Shown piece by piece: positions 36,160-45,569 of a stretch of DNA of 64,000 bases (position 1 is its first letter; each line of letters opens with the position of its first letter). This DNA comes from DATKIY01 sp963726755. GTDB taxonomy: Bacteria > Actinomycetota > Actinomycetes > JAHEKZ01. The stretch spans positions 186,001 to 250,000 of the forward strand of contig CAVSDB010000003.1 of the NCBI GenBank assembly GCA_963726755.1. Direction: 5' to 3'. The notes beneath the pieces were generated by a model. It did no database searches. It was not told where the DNA came from and saw only the letters and a list, made by a program, of their open reading frames with translations. The translations under genes were made by a program, and so were the position numbers.

Positions 36160-37449
36160 ACCGAGCACCCCGCTACACGTGATGCCGGTCGCTGGCATCC
36201 CGGAAGTTCAAGAAGGCGACGACCTTGCAGCCCTGATTCTCGACGCCAATGCCGACCTGCTCGACGGCGACATCGTCGTCATCACCAGCAAAGTCGTCAG
36301 CAAGGCTGAAGGCCGCGTTGTGAGCAACAGCGATCGCGCGCACGTCATCGAGGACGAGACAGTTCGCCTGGTGGCATCCCGCGGCGATCTTCGCATCAGC
36401 CAGACCCGTCACGGACTTGTGCTCGCTGCCGCCGGTGTCGACGCGAGCAACACCGTTCCTGGGACGTTGGTGCTGCTACCCGAAGACCCCGACCGCTCGG
36501 CACGCCGCCTGAGGTCAGAACTCGCAGACCGAACGGGCAGACTGCTCGCCGTCGTCATCACCGATACCGCAGGACGCCCGTGGCGTAACGGTCAGACCGA
36601 CATCGCGATCGGCGCCGCCGGACTAGCTGTCTCGCTCCCCCTCGCGGGGACCAGTGATCCGCATGGCAACGCGCTCAGCGTCACCGAGCCCGCTGTCGCC
36701 GACGAAATCGCGGCGGCCGCCGACCTCGTGTTAGGTAAGACGTCCCAGCAACCTGTGGCCATTGTCCGCGGACTGTCCCACTTGGTCACTGACGATGACG
36801 GACCGGGGGCAGCGTCGCTGATCCGAAACGCCCCCGATGATCTGTTCCCCCTCGGCACCCACAGTGTGATCGCCGCTCGTCGAACGATTCGCCACTTCGA
36901 CGACCGTTCAGTCCCGCCGACACTCATTCGTCACGCCATCGCGGACGCACTCACAGCACCGGCGCCGCACCACACAACGCCATGGCGTTATGTCGTAGTC
37001 GACGACGCTAATACGCGGACGCGTCTCCTCGACGCGATGGCCGAACAGTGGCGGCAAGATCTGCGCGACGACGGCAAGTCATCGAGCGAGATCGAACGTC
37101 GCGTCTCGCGCGGCGACATCCTGCGTCGTGCACCGACAGTGGTTGTGCCATGCCTCGTTAGAACTGGAGCTCACGCTTACCCGGACGAGCGACGCGCCGA
37201 TGCCGAACGCGCGATGTTCTTGGTCGCGATGGGTGCCGGTGTCGAGAATTTCCTTATTTCGTTGGCTTCCTACGGACTCGGCTCGGCCTGGATCAGCAGC
37301 ACGCTGTTCTGCCAGGCACGTAGTACGCGAGGTCTTGGAACTCCCCGCGCGATTGGGAACCAGCGGGAGCGGTAGCGATCGGCTACCCGGCAAGTGCCCC
37401 TTCAAGAAGACCAACCAGAGACCCCGACGCGTTTACCGAGTACCGCTAG
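36152..37449 (+). CDS. fbiB: Bifunctional F420:gamma-glutamyl ligase / dehydro-F420 reductase, frameshifted near 3' end
   Basis: Start GTG 36152 within the fbiA end. Residues about 1-240 are the gamma-glutamyl ligase (DGDIVVITSKVVSKAEGRVV, VITDTAGRPWRNGQTDIAIG). The remaining 180 residues are the FMN-binding nitroreductase-like domain that reduces dehydro-F420-0 in actinobacteria (RRTIRHFDDRSVPPTLIRHA, FLVAMGAGVENFLISLASYG). The frame changes at about 37315 and again at about 37344; the correct tail reads VVREVLELP, DWEPAGAVAIGYPASAPSRR and ends AFTEYR at the TAG at 37447. So the full fused protein is encoded apart from two indels. Confidence 0.9.
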
Positions 37450-38360
37450 AAGTTGCGATGCGCGGGCGGCGCGAAGCGTGGACCACGTCTTGGTGCGCCC
37501 ACACCCTCCAATTCCATGAGCCGTTGGACGCGGTAGCGATGACCGGCGTAGGGCGATAGCAACTCCAGCATCTGTTCGTCGTCACCAACTTCACCGGTGA
37601 GCCACCAACACACATCCTTGGCGACGTGGAAGTCGCCGACCGAGACCGCGTCCGCATCCCCTAACGCCCGTTGCCGAGTCTCGGCGGACGTCCATGGTCC
37701 GACACCAGGCAACGACTGCATCACCGTGTCGGCCCGATCGCGCGCTTCAGTTACGCACCTTTCAAGAGCTCGGGCAGCACTAGCAACTGTCAGTACGGCC
37801 CGAATCCGGTGCGGCGTTACTCCGAGTCGACGGAACTCCCACACCGGAATCTGTCGCCACACTTGCGGCGCTGGCGGGGCCAGCATCGGTATCGGCGTCG
37901 GGCCTGGAGCAGGCTCACCATACTTCTTCAGCAGGCCAACCCACGCATGCCTAGCCTCATGGCCGGTGACCTTCTGCTCGATCACCGCAGCAACGCAGGC
38001 TTCGAACACTCGTCCGGTGCGGGGCACTCGCCACTTGCGGTGCCGACGCATGGCCTGCTCGACAACATCGTGATGTGGCTCGAACCCCGATAGGTCGTCG
38101 TGCTCGCCGACGAGTGACGGCAGTTGATCCAACAGCCACGTCGCACCCTCACCCCACGCCTCACCGTGCACGCTCCCCTCGGACGCAACGGTTTGCACCC
38201 TGAGCGTGCCAACACCGGTTGGCGTGTGTGTTGCCCACCAGGCTGTCGTCCGACCGACGAGTTGCACGCACGGGTCGTGGCGACCGCGCGCCAGCGACGA
38301 CAAAGTCGCGCCAAGGTCAACCGGGAGTCCAGTCGGCAGCAGCCGCTCAGACGACGTCAC
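37446..38360 (-). CDS. DNA-3-methyladenine glycosylase, AlkA-like (HhH-GPD)
   Basis: About 304 residues. The helix-hairpin-helix and catalytic Asp region reads LPGVGPWTSAETRQRALGDA, followed by DAVSVGDFHVAK, where the Asp after Gly is the expected catalytic residue. RVFEACVAAVIEQKVTGHEARHAW is the usual HhH-GPD beginning. The GTG at 38360 overlaps the upstream stop as GTGA; a GTG 6 codons earlier is less likely. It converges on fbiB, overlapping by 4 bp. It removes alkylated purines from DNA. Confidence 0.85.
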   Translation of the reverse strand: MTSSERLLPTGLPVDLGATLSSLARGRHDPCVQLVGRTTAWWATHTPTGVGTLRVQTVASEGSVHGEAWGEGATWLLDQLPSLVGEHDDLSGFEPHHDVVEQAMRRHRKWRVPRTGRVFEACVAAVIEQKVTGHEARHAWVGLLKKYGEPAPGPTPIPMLAPPAPQVWRQIPVWEFRRLGVTPHRIRAVLTVASAARALERCVTEARDRADTVMQSLPGVGPWTSAETRQRALGDADAVSVGDFHVAKDVCWWLTGEVGDDEQMLELLSPYAGHRYRVQRLMELEGVGAPRRGPRFAPPAHRNF

Positions 38361-39366
38361 ACGTCGCTCGGTACGCACTGGGCCACTTCACCATCGGCCA
38401 GCACCGAGTCGGACAAGACGCAATCTTGCGGCACCTCAGACCCAGCACCAAGCACCGAACGCTCGCACGCTGGCACCTTCGCCGATGTGAGCTCCCGACA
38501 TCACGATCGACGCCAGCGACGCGCGCGCCGGACTCGACCGACGCCCGTGAACCGACGGACGTTCCCCCGGTCAGCACGGCGGCCCGGTCGACGATGGCAT
38601 CCGAAGCCGCCAAGAACTCCCCCGGAGGACCCGGCACGGCGGACGAAAGAACCCGCCCCTGCACCAAGTCAGCAGAGCACTGCACCAGCGCTTGTGGTGT
38701 CCCGACGTCGATCCAGTACGCCGTCTCCTTCCACGACCCGATCAGCCGCCCCTCGGCGAGCAACCCCGGGAACGTCTCGCGCTCGACGGAAACCACGCGC
38801 GCGTCAGGGATGGTGTCGATGACGGACCGACTAAAGACGTACGCGCCCGCATTGATCCATCGGGTAACCGGGTCCGGCATCTTCTCGAGGAACGCCGTGA
38901 CATTGCCCTGTTCGTCGGTGGGCACGCAGCCGTACGCGCGCGCATCAGGAACCTCGACGAGGTGCAGCGTGACGTCAACCCCGGTGCGTCGATGCTGCTC
39001 AATCTGTCCACGCAAGTCGTGTCCGGAAAGCACATCCCCGTTCAAAATGATGACGGGGGCATCACCTGTGCTGTGAAGTCCTGCTGATCCGTTTCTGATG
39101 GCACCACCAGTTCCCAGCGGTTCGGTCTCTTGCACGTAGGTGATGGCGATACCCAAGCTTTCCCCGTCACCGAAGTAGTCAGCGAAGATCTCTGGCTTGT
39201 ACGACGTGGCAAGTACGACATGGGTGACGCCAGCGTCACGAAGCTTCGCGAGTTGGTGAGCGAGGAATGGCGCACCCGCGACCGGCAGCATTGGCTTGGG
39301 CGTGGTCAGGGTCAACGGCCGGAGTCGTGTTCCTTGACCACCCACGAGTAACAGGGCTTCGAGCAC
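38357..39366 (-). CDS. Sugar-1-phosphate nucleotidyltransferase (mannose-1-phosphate guanylyltransferase-like), frameshifted
   Basis: Nucleotidyltransferase with LVGGQGTRLRPLTLTTPKPM at the N-terminus, the sugar-site INAGAYVFS and the catalytic-loop ILNGDVLSG. The C-terminal left-handed beta-helix runs through three frames: up to about 38510 in the first, SIVMSGAHIGEGASVR in the second, and SVLGAGSEVPQDCVLSDSVL to QCVPSDV in the third. The true stop is TGA at 38359-38357. Such genes next to fbiAB in actinobacteria are usually annotated ManC/GDP-mannose pyrophosphorylase; the substrate is inferred. Confidence 0.8.
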
Positions 39367-39375
39367 CCGGTCAGC

Positions 39376-42021
39376 CTACGAGTACCAGCCCACGATCTCG
39401 ACGGAGACTTCAGCTCGCGCGCCGTGCGATTGAACCGATACCTGTCCACCAGTTCCTACTGGGACCACGATGAGGTTTCTCGCCACACCGTGCACACCGA
39501 AGTTGACCGAAGGAGGCGCCACCTTGCCAACCCCTGTCGGAGTCAGGCGGACCGAGCCAGCCGCTGCCTTACCCCGGGCTACGACCTGCAGCGTGACGGC
39601 AGAAGCAGTCGCCGGAATGCCGGTGTCGGCCCCGCGCACCTTGATCGTGCGCGTTTGACCAGCCGCGAGTGTCCCACCATGACTAGGAGACAACACAGAT
39701 CGTGACTGAACGCCCTTGTATCGACCGCCGCGCTCGCCGCGCTGCGCGTGGAACCAGCCAAGCACGTCGACCGCAACGTCACTGCGTCCAGCGGACAGTC
39801 GCAACGTCAGCCGTCCGTCAGCATCGAGGTGCGCAACCGTCGTTGCCGAGCGGACCTCACCGCGCGGGGCCCGGACGGCCGTTCCCGGCCACGGAGGGGA
39901 GCCCAGTGCCGACATGCTTAGCGCGGCCGAGTCAGTCGGTCGTAACAACGTGACGTTGATCAGGACCCTGCGCGCACCGTCGGGTACCGAACCGCGACCG
40001 GCGATGCGGATCTCACGCGGGGAACCCTCACGCAGTCGCCCGCCGTCCCAAGCCCGATCCGAGACACTACTCACGATTCGTTGCGGAGCGGTGTCTTGGA
40101 ACGCGCTGCCACCGACGCCGGAAGCGGTGTAGTAGCCAAGCAGGTCGACGGTCAGACCTTTGCTCTTGTTTGCGGTGCCGAGAATCACGTACCCACTGTC
40201 GTTGACGGGAACCGTGACGACACCGCTCGATCCGCCATCAGCCGGATACACAGCCGCCACGACCTGACGATCAGGTAGGCCCTTCGGCCAGGCCAGTACG
40301 CGTCCAGGGTCTCCATCGCCAGCCGCAGTTACGCGTAGCAGCGCGACCCGGGTTCCCCAAACTGGCGCTCGGCCCTTGCCGACTACCTTGACGCTGCGAG
40401 TCCCACCAGCAGACGTCGTCGCGCCATTCAACAACCGGCGCGGGGTGAGTGGTCGGTAGTACGACATCGGCGAAGTTGGAACCACCGCTGGCGCGACGCC
40501 GGGCGGTCCGGCTCCGTTGTGATACATCGCTCTCACTCTGGCGTGGTACTCGCGCCCATTCGTCAGTTGTCTGACGCGCAACGAGTGATTCTTGGCGGGC
40601 ACCTTGTACGTGTGGTTACCAGGACTGACCACCACCTGATACGAGCGAACGCGCTTGTCTGAGTTGGGTGCGCTCCAGCGCACCCGCAAACCTTGGTCTC
40701 GAGGGGACGATTGGACGTTCCGTGGCGGTGCCTTTGCGTCCGGCGTCACGTTGGTGACCGTCCACCAGGTGCTCTTCAACCCTGCCGCCCAGCGAAACGT
40801 GTCACCGGACACGCTGATGGTGTCTTTAGAACCAACAATCCCCACCGACAAGACGCGACCGCCCCAGTCACCGTTACCGTCTCGCGCGAGTACCCGAATG
40901 CTTTTCAGCGAACCAATTTGCGGCCACGCATGCTCAATGGTCGAGGCGCTCACGGTGTCACTCCAACTGTGACCCCAGTTGGCCGCCCCCGTCACGACGC
41001 CGTCATATGGGTCGGGCTCGGCAACGAGGTATCCACGACCCCCTGACACGGTGTACCCACCGTTGGCCGACGAGAACATGGTGAGCGCGGGTTGTCCGGC
41101 GCTGCTCAGGTAGACGCCCCTGGTCGCGTGAACGGCGTTGGTCTCGGGTCCGGACTCAATCGCGATTGAGCCGTACGCCTGACACGACGTGGTGTCGCAG
41201 ATGTCGTAAACCCGCCCGGCGGCACGCGCATTGAGGCGCGCCACCAGCGCGTAACTGCGTGCAGCTACAGCCTGCGCCTGGAGCGCCGCTTTCGTCCAAC
41301 TGCTGGGAACTTCATGAGCGACCACTGACCGCAGGTAATCCTCAAGAAGCAGATCACTGATGGGGAGCAATCCGGTGTCGCCCCGCCGAACATCGAAGAA
41401 TCCACGATAGGTGTGCACCGATCCGCTGGTCGACATCACCGACACGCGACTGCTGGCGCGGTGTTGCGCAGACGAGAACTGAACGACACCCTTCAACCCA
41501 CCGACGACTCGATCGCTGCCTCTTTTCCCGTGAGCGATGACCGCGAGCGAGGAGTCGTTGCGGACGACTCGATAGCTGGTGACCGGTCCGCCAGCCACTC
41601 GACGAGGTAGATCGCGGGGACCACTGCCTGTGACAAGTCGCAGACCCTTACGGGGCCGAACCTGAACGTAGCTTTGCGAACCTGACGAGTGCGTAAGGCC
41701 GGAGACCAGCACGCGAATGGTCCGCTCGTTCGTCACGTTGGCGAATGTTGTCCCGGGGAAGTAGAACTTCATGATCTGCCGGTAATTCTTGCCGAGTCGA
41801 CCCATACCTTCCGCGCCGAACTGCGACATGCCGATGCCGTGGCCGTATCCCAGCCCATCGAGTCGGAAGACTCCGCTGGCGGGAACTGGGTAGCCCTCAG
41901 CAGCCCTGGCAACCGGCTGACCCGGTATTGGCATCGCGACCAGTCCGAGCGCTAACCCGAGGGCAAGTATCAGGACACTTGCTACACGAGTCACAGGAGT
42001 CACCTGGGTCACCTGGGTCAC
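39376..42021 (-). CDS. Secreted SpoIID/LytB-domain protein with FN3 and three beta-repeat modules
   Basis: About 881 residues from GTG 42021 (an ATG at 42084 would give 902). Using numbering from the longer start: signal/membrane segment at about 34-52, SpoIID domain at about 68-440 (GYGHGIGMSQFGAEGMGRLG; LEDYLRSVVAHEVPSSWTKA; LQAQAVAARSYALV; SSANGGYTVSGG), and FN3-like domain at about 450-536. Three divergent beta modules of about 110-120 residues follow, ending VDLLGYY, VDVLGWF and VEIVGWYS. SpoIID proteins are peptidoglycan lytic enzymes. The modules probably target the protein to the cell wall. The neighbouring amidase has the same tail design. Confidence 0.85.
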   Translation of the reverse strand: MTQVTQVTPVTRVASVLILALGLALGLVAMPIPGQPVARAAEGYPVPASGVFRLDGLGYGHGIGMSQFGAEGMGRLGKNYRQIMKFYFPGTTFANVTNERTIRVLVSGLTHSSGSQSYVQVRPRKGLRLVTGSGPRDLPRRVAGGPVTSYRVVRNDSSLAVIAHGKRGSDRVVGGLKGVVQFSSAQHRASSRVSVMSTSGSVHTYRGFFDVRRGDTGLLPISDLLLEDYLRSVVAHEVPSSWTKAALQAQAVAARSYALVARLNARAAGRVYDICDTTSCQAYGSIAIESGPETNAVHATRGVYLSSAGQPALTMFSSANGGYTVSGGRGYLVAEPDPYDGVVTGAANWGHSWSDTVSASTIEHAWPQIGSLKSIRVLARDGNGDWGGRVLSVGIVGSKDTISVSGDTFRWAAGLKSTWWTVTNVTPDAKAPPRNVQSSPRDQGLRVRWSAPNSDKRVRSYQVVVSPGNHTYKVPAKNHSLRVRQLTNGREYHARVRAMYHNGAGPPGVAPAVVPTSPMSYYRPLTPRRLLNGATTSAGGTRSVKVVGKGRAPVWGTRVALLRVTAAGDGDPGRVLAWPKGLPDRQVVAAVYPADGGSSGVVTVPVNDSGYVILGTANKSKGLTVDLLGYYTASGVGGSAFQDTAPQRIVSSVSDRAWDGGRLREGSPREIRIAGRGSVPDGARRVLINVTLLRPTDSAALSMSALGSPPWPGTAVRAPRGEVRSATTVAHLDADGRLTLRLSAGRSDVAVDVLGWFHAQRGERGGRYKGVQSRSVLSPSHGGTLAAGQTRTIKVRGADTGIPATASAVTLQVVARGKAAAGSVRLTPTGVGKVAPPSVNFGVHGVARNLIVVPVGTGGQVSVQSHGARAEVSVEIVGWYS

Positions 42022-42022
42022 T

Positions 42023-42042
42023 AAGGGTGCCTCGGCACCCTT
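42023..42042 (-). terminator. Hairpin between the amidase and SpoIID genes
   Basis: Perfect 8-bp stem AAGGGTGC/GCACCCTT with a tetraloop, 29 bases after the amidase stop and immediately before the chosen SpoIID GTG start. No U-run follows, so it may tune coupling rather than terminate. It overlaps the longer alternative N-terminus of the SpoIID protein. Confidence 0.4.
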
Positions 42043-42071
42043 GCCGAGGAACCTAAGTTGATCAAGCCGGA

Positions 42072-44663
42072 CTACGAGATCCATCCCAATGCAGCGATCT
42101 TGACCCCCACCGAACCACCGTCTGCGTGGATTCGCACATCGCCATGCTTACCGATGGGAACTAGTACCAGCGTGTCTCTACTAGTGCGTTTTGGAATCAC
42201 CAGGTCGCTCGGCGTGGGTCGCGAAGTCCCCCGCGCCCACACCGTCATTCGGGCGTCCTGCTGCGCGTCCAGCCCAGACACCTCCATGACCACGGCTCGC
42301 GCTCGAGTCGGGATGCTCGACCTTCCTCGGACATTCACGGTAGCTGTTCCACCTGCTTTGAGGCGCAGTCCAGAAGAGGTCAGGTCAGTCGGCACCACGG
42401 GTCGTAGAAGTCGATCAGCCTTCTGGGCGACGTACCCCACGACGTCAAGAGAGACTTCGCCGCGTTGATCGGCCGCTACCGAGATCGTGCCGTCGGCACC
42501 GATCGGCACGATGATCCGACCGGCCGCTGGACCGCCAACGCCTCGACGCCAACCGCTAGGAACTGGACGGTCCCAACCAGAACGCCACGCCCAGACCGTT
42601 GAAACCGACGACTGACCCGAACGCCGGACGTTGAGCACGACAGCCCGCGCATCGTCTGGCACACCGGCACGGCCAGCGACAGGCACGCGCGTCCGTTGTG
42701 GCGACACCGTCAACGGCGCCGCACTGTGCAACGTTGTCCGACGCAAGGGCACGAGAGAACCGCCCCCCGTAGCGGACGAGACATAGCCGACAACCGACAC
42801 GTTCAAGCCAATGGAGCCTGCTCGGTTGTCGAACACCAAGTCGCCGTTCCGTCCCACCCTGACCAGGGCGAGTCCACGAGCAGTCGCATTGCGGTCGACA
42901 CTGACCACTCGGGTTCCCGCTGAACTGCCCCGCGGCGAAACCCTCACATCGGTAGCCTCGCTCGCGCACGACGCCACCACAGACACAGCTACTGCCGACA
43001 CATCCGCAGTGGGTACGCCGCCCTGTCCCAGAACAGGAACCGCAACTCGCGAATGTGGTCCGAGCAACATGGGATGGCTCACACCGACTCCAGTGACGGT
43101 GTCGGCGACAACCTTGGGCGAGATCGGAACATACGAACCGGCTGCCACTGGAGGCAAGTGCCCTGTTGAGGGCGGTCCCGTTGCGCCACCGACTCCAACG
43201 CTGACGATCGTCGACCACGGCCACGATTGACTGTTGCCTGAAGAACTTGTGAGCGTCAGCCGGTATCGGCCGGGGGACACCCGGTTCCCGTCAGCATCAC
43301 TCCCGGACCATGTTGTTGATATGGGCTTTTGCGGTGTGGCGGTCCCTTGAACTCGGCGAACGACCTCACCCGAACAGACCCGAGTGACGGTCAACTTCCA
43401 GTCCTGTTTTTCCAGTACACCCGATCGGACCGTCGCCTCGACCTTGTCACCGATGGCGAACAGATGGTCGGACACGTTTGGCTTCACCAGGTTCGCACCC
43501 ATATATCGCGATGCGGCTTTTCGGATGTCCGGCAATCGGTTGTACAGGTTCTGCCCCGGGCAGGCGGTATAGCCAGCATCACGGTGACCAGAGATCACCT
43601 TGAAGTTCGCCCACTCACCTGGGTGGTACCGCGTCGACCCGGTTTCCGCCTTGAGCCGCTGATGACCATACGGGTCGAGGTGATACGACGAGAGCCGGAA
43701 GGCCAAGATGCGAGCGATGCCGTGGACCAGTGCGTCGGATGCTTTCGCGGTTTGGAAGTTGCCAAGCGCTACCACCGCCATGGTGTCCTTGTTGAATCCG
43801 CCCGTTGCGGCTTGGCGAACCGGAGTAGTGATGCTGCCGGCACGACCTTCGTAGACGTGGCCGTACTTGTCGACAAGGAAGTTGTAACCGATGTCGGCGT
43901 AACCGAGGGTGAAGATGTAGTAGCTGTAGAGACCACGAACTACTGCCGGACCTTCTTTCGGACCGTAGTTGTTGGTGCCAGCGGTGTGATGGACGAACGC
44001 AACCTTGACTGTCTTGCTCATGTCCATGTGCTTGTCGCGCAGCGATTCGTTCGCACCCCATTCGGCGCGCGTCACAATGTTCGTCTGATCGTCGTCAGCG
44101 AACGCGGTGCCCGCTGGCGGTGCGTCTGTGATTGCTGCGTCAGCCGGAGAGTAGCCCGGCTCGATCAAGTCGACCTGGACGCCCGTTGGCGCGCCGTGTC
44201 CAAGTGCGTCCACCCGCACCTGCACGCCATCGGAGTTACCGGCCCAATACGGCTCGGTGCCAAGCCGGCCGTTTGGCGGAGCACCTGACCCGAGGTCGTT
44301 CATGACGTCGACGGCCGTCCAGTCGCTCCAGGTCCCATTGGTGTGGGTACGGACGTTGACAGACGCCGTTCGAGCACTGTCCGCGTCCCACGTCACCGCG
44401 AGCATGCGGTAGCCATCAGTCGACAGCGTCTTGGTCAGCAATACCGGCTTCGATCGACCGACGGCGCCGCTTTCGGACGGTGGTGCGGATGTTCGCAGCG
44501 CGCTTTGGTCGACGCCGTGCAACGAAAGTGTCTGAATGTCGGGCGTCACCGGCCGCGGCGCTGGCAGTGGCTGTGCCGACAAGGTCGGAGCGACTAGCGC
44601 AGCTGGGACAACCAAAGTCGCGGCCAGCAGGGCACCCATCGGTGGACGACCGAAGAATCGCAC
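42072..44663 (-). CDS. Secreted PGRP-type N-acetylmuramoyl-L-alanine amidase with three C-terminal beta modules
   Basis: 863 residues. Signal peptide is at 1-30 (PPMGALLAATLVVPAALVA). The PGRP/amidase_2 domain spans about 190-390: zinc ligands H225 (AFVHHTAGT), H360 (ISGHRDAGYTACPG) and C368, with YNFLVDKYGHVYEGRAG. A FlgD-like Ig domain is at about 420-490 (WSGSDADGNRVSPGRYRLTL). Three beta modules follow at about 508-630, 636-745 and 752-863 (LNVSVVGYV, LDVVGYV, AALGWIS). The enzyme hydrolyses the amide between MurNAc and the stem peptide. It is probably a cell-separation or remodelling enzyme. Confidence 0.92.
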   Translation of the reverse strand: MRFFGRPPMGALLAATLVVPAALVAPTLSAQPLPAPRPVTPDIQTLSLHGVDQSALRTSAPPSESGAVGRSKPVLLTKTLSTDGYRMLAVTWDADSARTASVNVRTHTNGTWSDWTAVDVMNDLGSGAPPNGRLGTEPYWAGNSDGVQVRVDALGHGAPTGVQVDLIEPGYSPADAAITDAPPAGTAFADDDQTNIVTRAEWGANESLRDKHMDMSKTVKVAFVHHTAGTNNYGPKEGPAVVRGLYSYYIFTLGYADIGYNFLVDKYGHVYEGRAGSITTPVRQAATGGFNKDTMAVVALGNFQTAKASDALVHGIARILAFRLSSYHLDPYGHQRLKAETGSTRYHPGEWANFKVISGHRDAGYTACPGQNLYNRLPDIRKAASRYMGANLVKPNVSDHLFAIGDKVEATVRSGVLEKQDWKLTVTRVCSGEVVRRVQGTATPQKPISTTWSGSDADGNRVSPGRYRLTLTSSSGNSQSWPWSTIVSVGVGGATGPPSTGHLPPVAAGSYVPISPKVVADTVTGVGVSHPMLLGPHSRVAVPVLGQGGVPTADVSAVAVSVVASCASEATDVRVSPRGSSAGTRVVSVDRNATARGLALVRVGRNGDLVFDNRAGSIGLNVSVVGYVSSATGGGSLVPLRRTTLHSAAPLTVSPQRTRVPVAGRAGVPDDARAVVLNVRRSGQSSVSTVWAWRSGWDRPVPSGWRRGVGGPAAGRIIVPIGADGTISVAADQRGEVSLDVVGYVAQKADRLLRPVVPTDLTSSGLRLKAGGTATVNVRGRSSIPTRARAVVMEVSGLDAQQDARMTVWARGTSRPTPSDLVIPKRTSRDTLVLVPIGKHGDVRIHADGGSVGVKIAALGWIS

Positions 44664-44793
44664 GCCATCAAGCCTTTCGAGGGGGAAGTTGATCTTGATC
44701 TGGGTCGGGCGGGGCCGTAGCAGAACTCAGCCGTTCCTCAATCGGCGGTTTAGGCCCACCTCTGGAGTTTGCGTGAGCACTTAACCTACCCAG

Positions 44794-45540
44794 GTGCCCT
44801 CTCCGTCTCAGATCGTGCGTGCCGCCGCCCAGGCAGACGCTGCCAAACCCCGATTGACCTGGTACGACCAGAACTCCGGTGAACGGGTGGAACTGTCGGC
44901 GACCAGTCTGAACAACTGGGTAGACAAGACCGCTCATTTCCTGTCCGGCGAGTTGGGGCTGGGACCGGGATCTCGGGTCTCGATCTCACTGCCCCGCCAC
45001 TGGCTGGCTGCCGTCTGCTGGCTGGCCACCGATCTGGTTGGCGCCGAACCGATGATGGGATCAGATCCCGCAGCCGACGTGGCGGTGATCGGTCCCGAGG
45101 CGCTTACTGACCTGCCAGCAAACGACGAGGTCGTGGCGATTTCACTGAAACCCATGGGGGCCGGTTTCAGTGAGCCGCTGCCACCGCCCGTCCGTGATTT
45201 CACCCTGGAGGTCCGCAGCCAACCCGACCAGTACCCCTCCGTGGGGGCTGGGGACGCCATCACGGGTCAGCGAGCGATCGTCCAGGCAGCCGCCTGGCAC
45301 CTCACCGCGGCTGACCGGGTCGCCTCGGCCGGTCCTTGGGAATCCGATCATGACCTGGTCGACAGCCTGCTGGCGCCCCTGGCAGCCGACGGATCGGTCC
45401 TCTGGATCCGGAACCCCACGGCCTCCGGACTCGTCACACTGATGGACGCCGAAGGCGTCACAGTTTGGCTTGGGCACCTCCCAACCGGACTAGTTTTACC
45501 CCCGGCGGTTCGGCACCCTGGCCCGCCATCCGTATCCTGA
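44794..45540 (+). CDS. TIGR03089 family protein
   Basis: 248 residues. It resembles the N-terminal part of AMP-forming acyl-CoA synthetases (RLTWYDQNSGERVELSATSL, LGLGPGSRVSISLPRHWLAA) but lacks the adenylation-core motifs. Members occur in actinobacteria near mannose-1-phosphate guanylyltransferase and LCP genes, as here. The function is unknown. The GTG start follows CCCAG; divergent from the amidase with a 130-bp gap. Confidence 0.82.
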   Translation: MPSPSQIVRAAAQADAAKPRLTWYDQNSGERVELSATSLNNWVDKTAHFLSGELGLGPGSRVSISLPRHWLAAVCWLATDLVGAEPMMGSDPAADVAVIGPEALTDLPANDEVVAISLKPMGAGFSEPLPPPVRDFTLEVRSQPDQYPSVGAGDAITGQRAIVQAAAWHLTAADRVASAGPWESDHDLVDSLLAPLAADGSVLWIRNPTASGLVTLMDAEGVTVWLGHLPTGLVLPPAVRHPGPPSVS

Positions 45541-45569
45541 CGTGCCGCCCATTTCCGTAAGAGGATTCG

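Noticed and set aside
38124..39087. Plus-strand frames rich in Arg, Pro and Ser over the nucleotidyltransferase
   Set aside because: Shadows; the opposite strand encodes recognisable family sequence.
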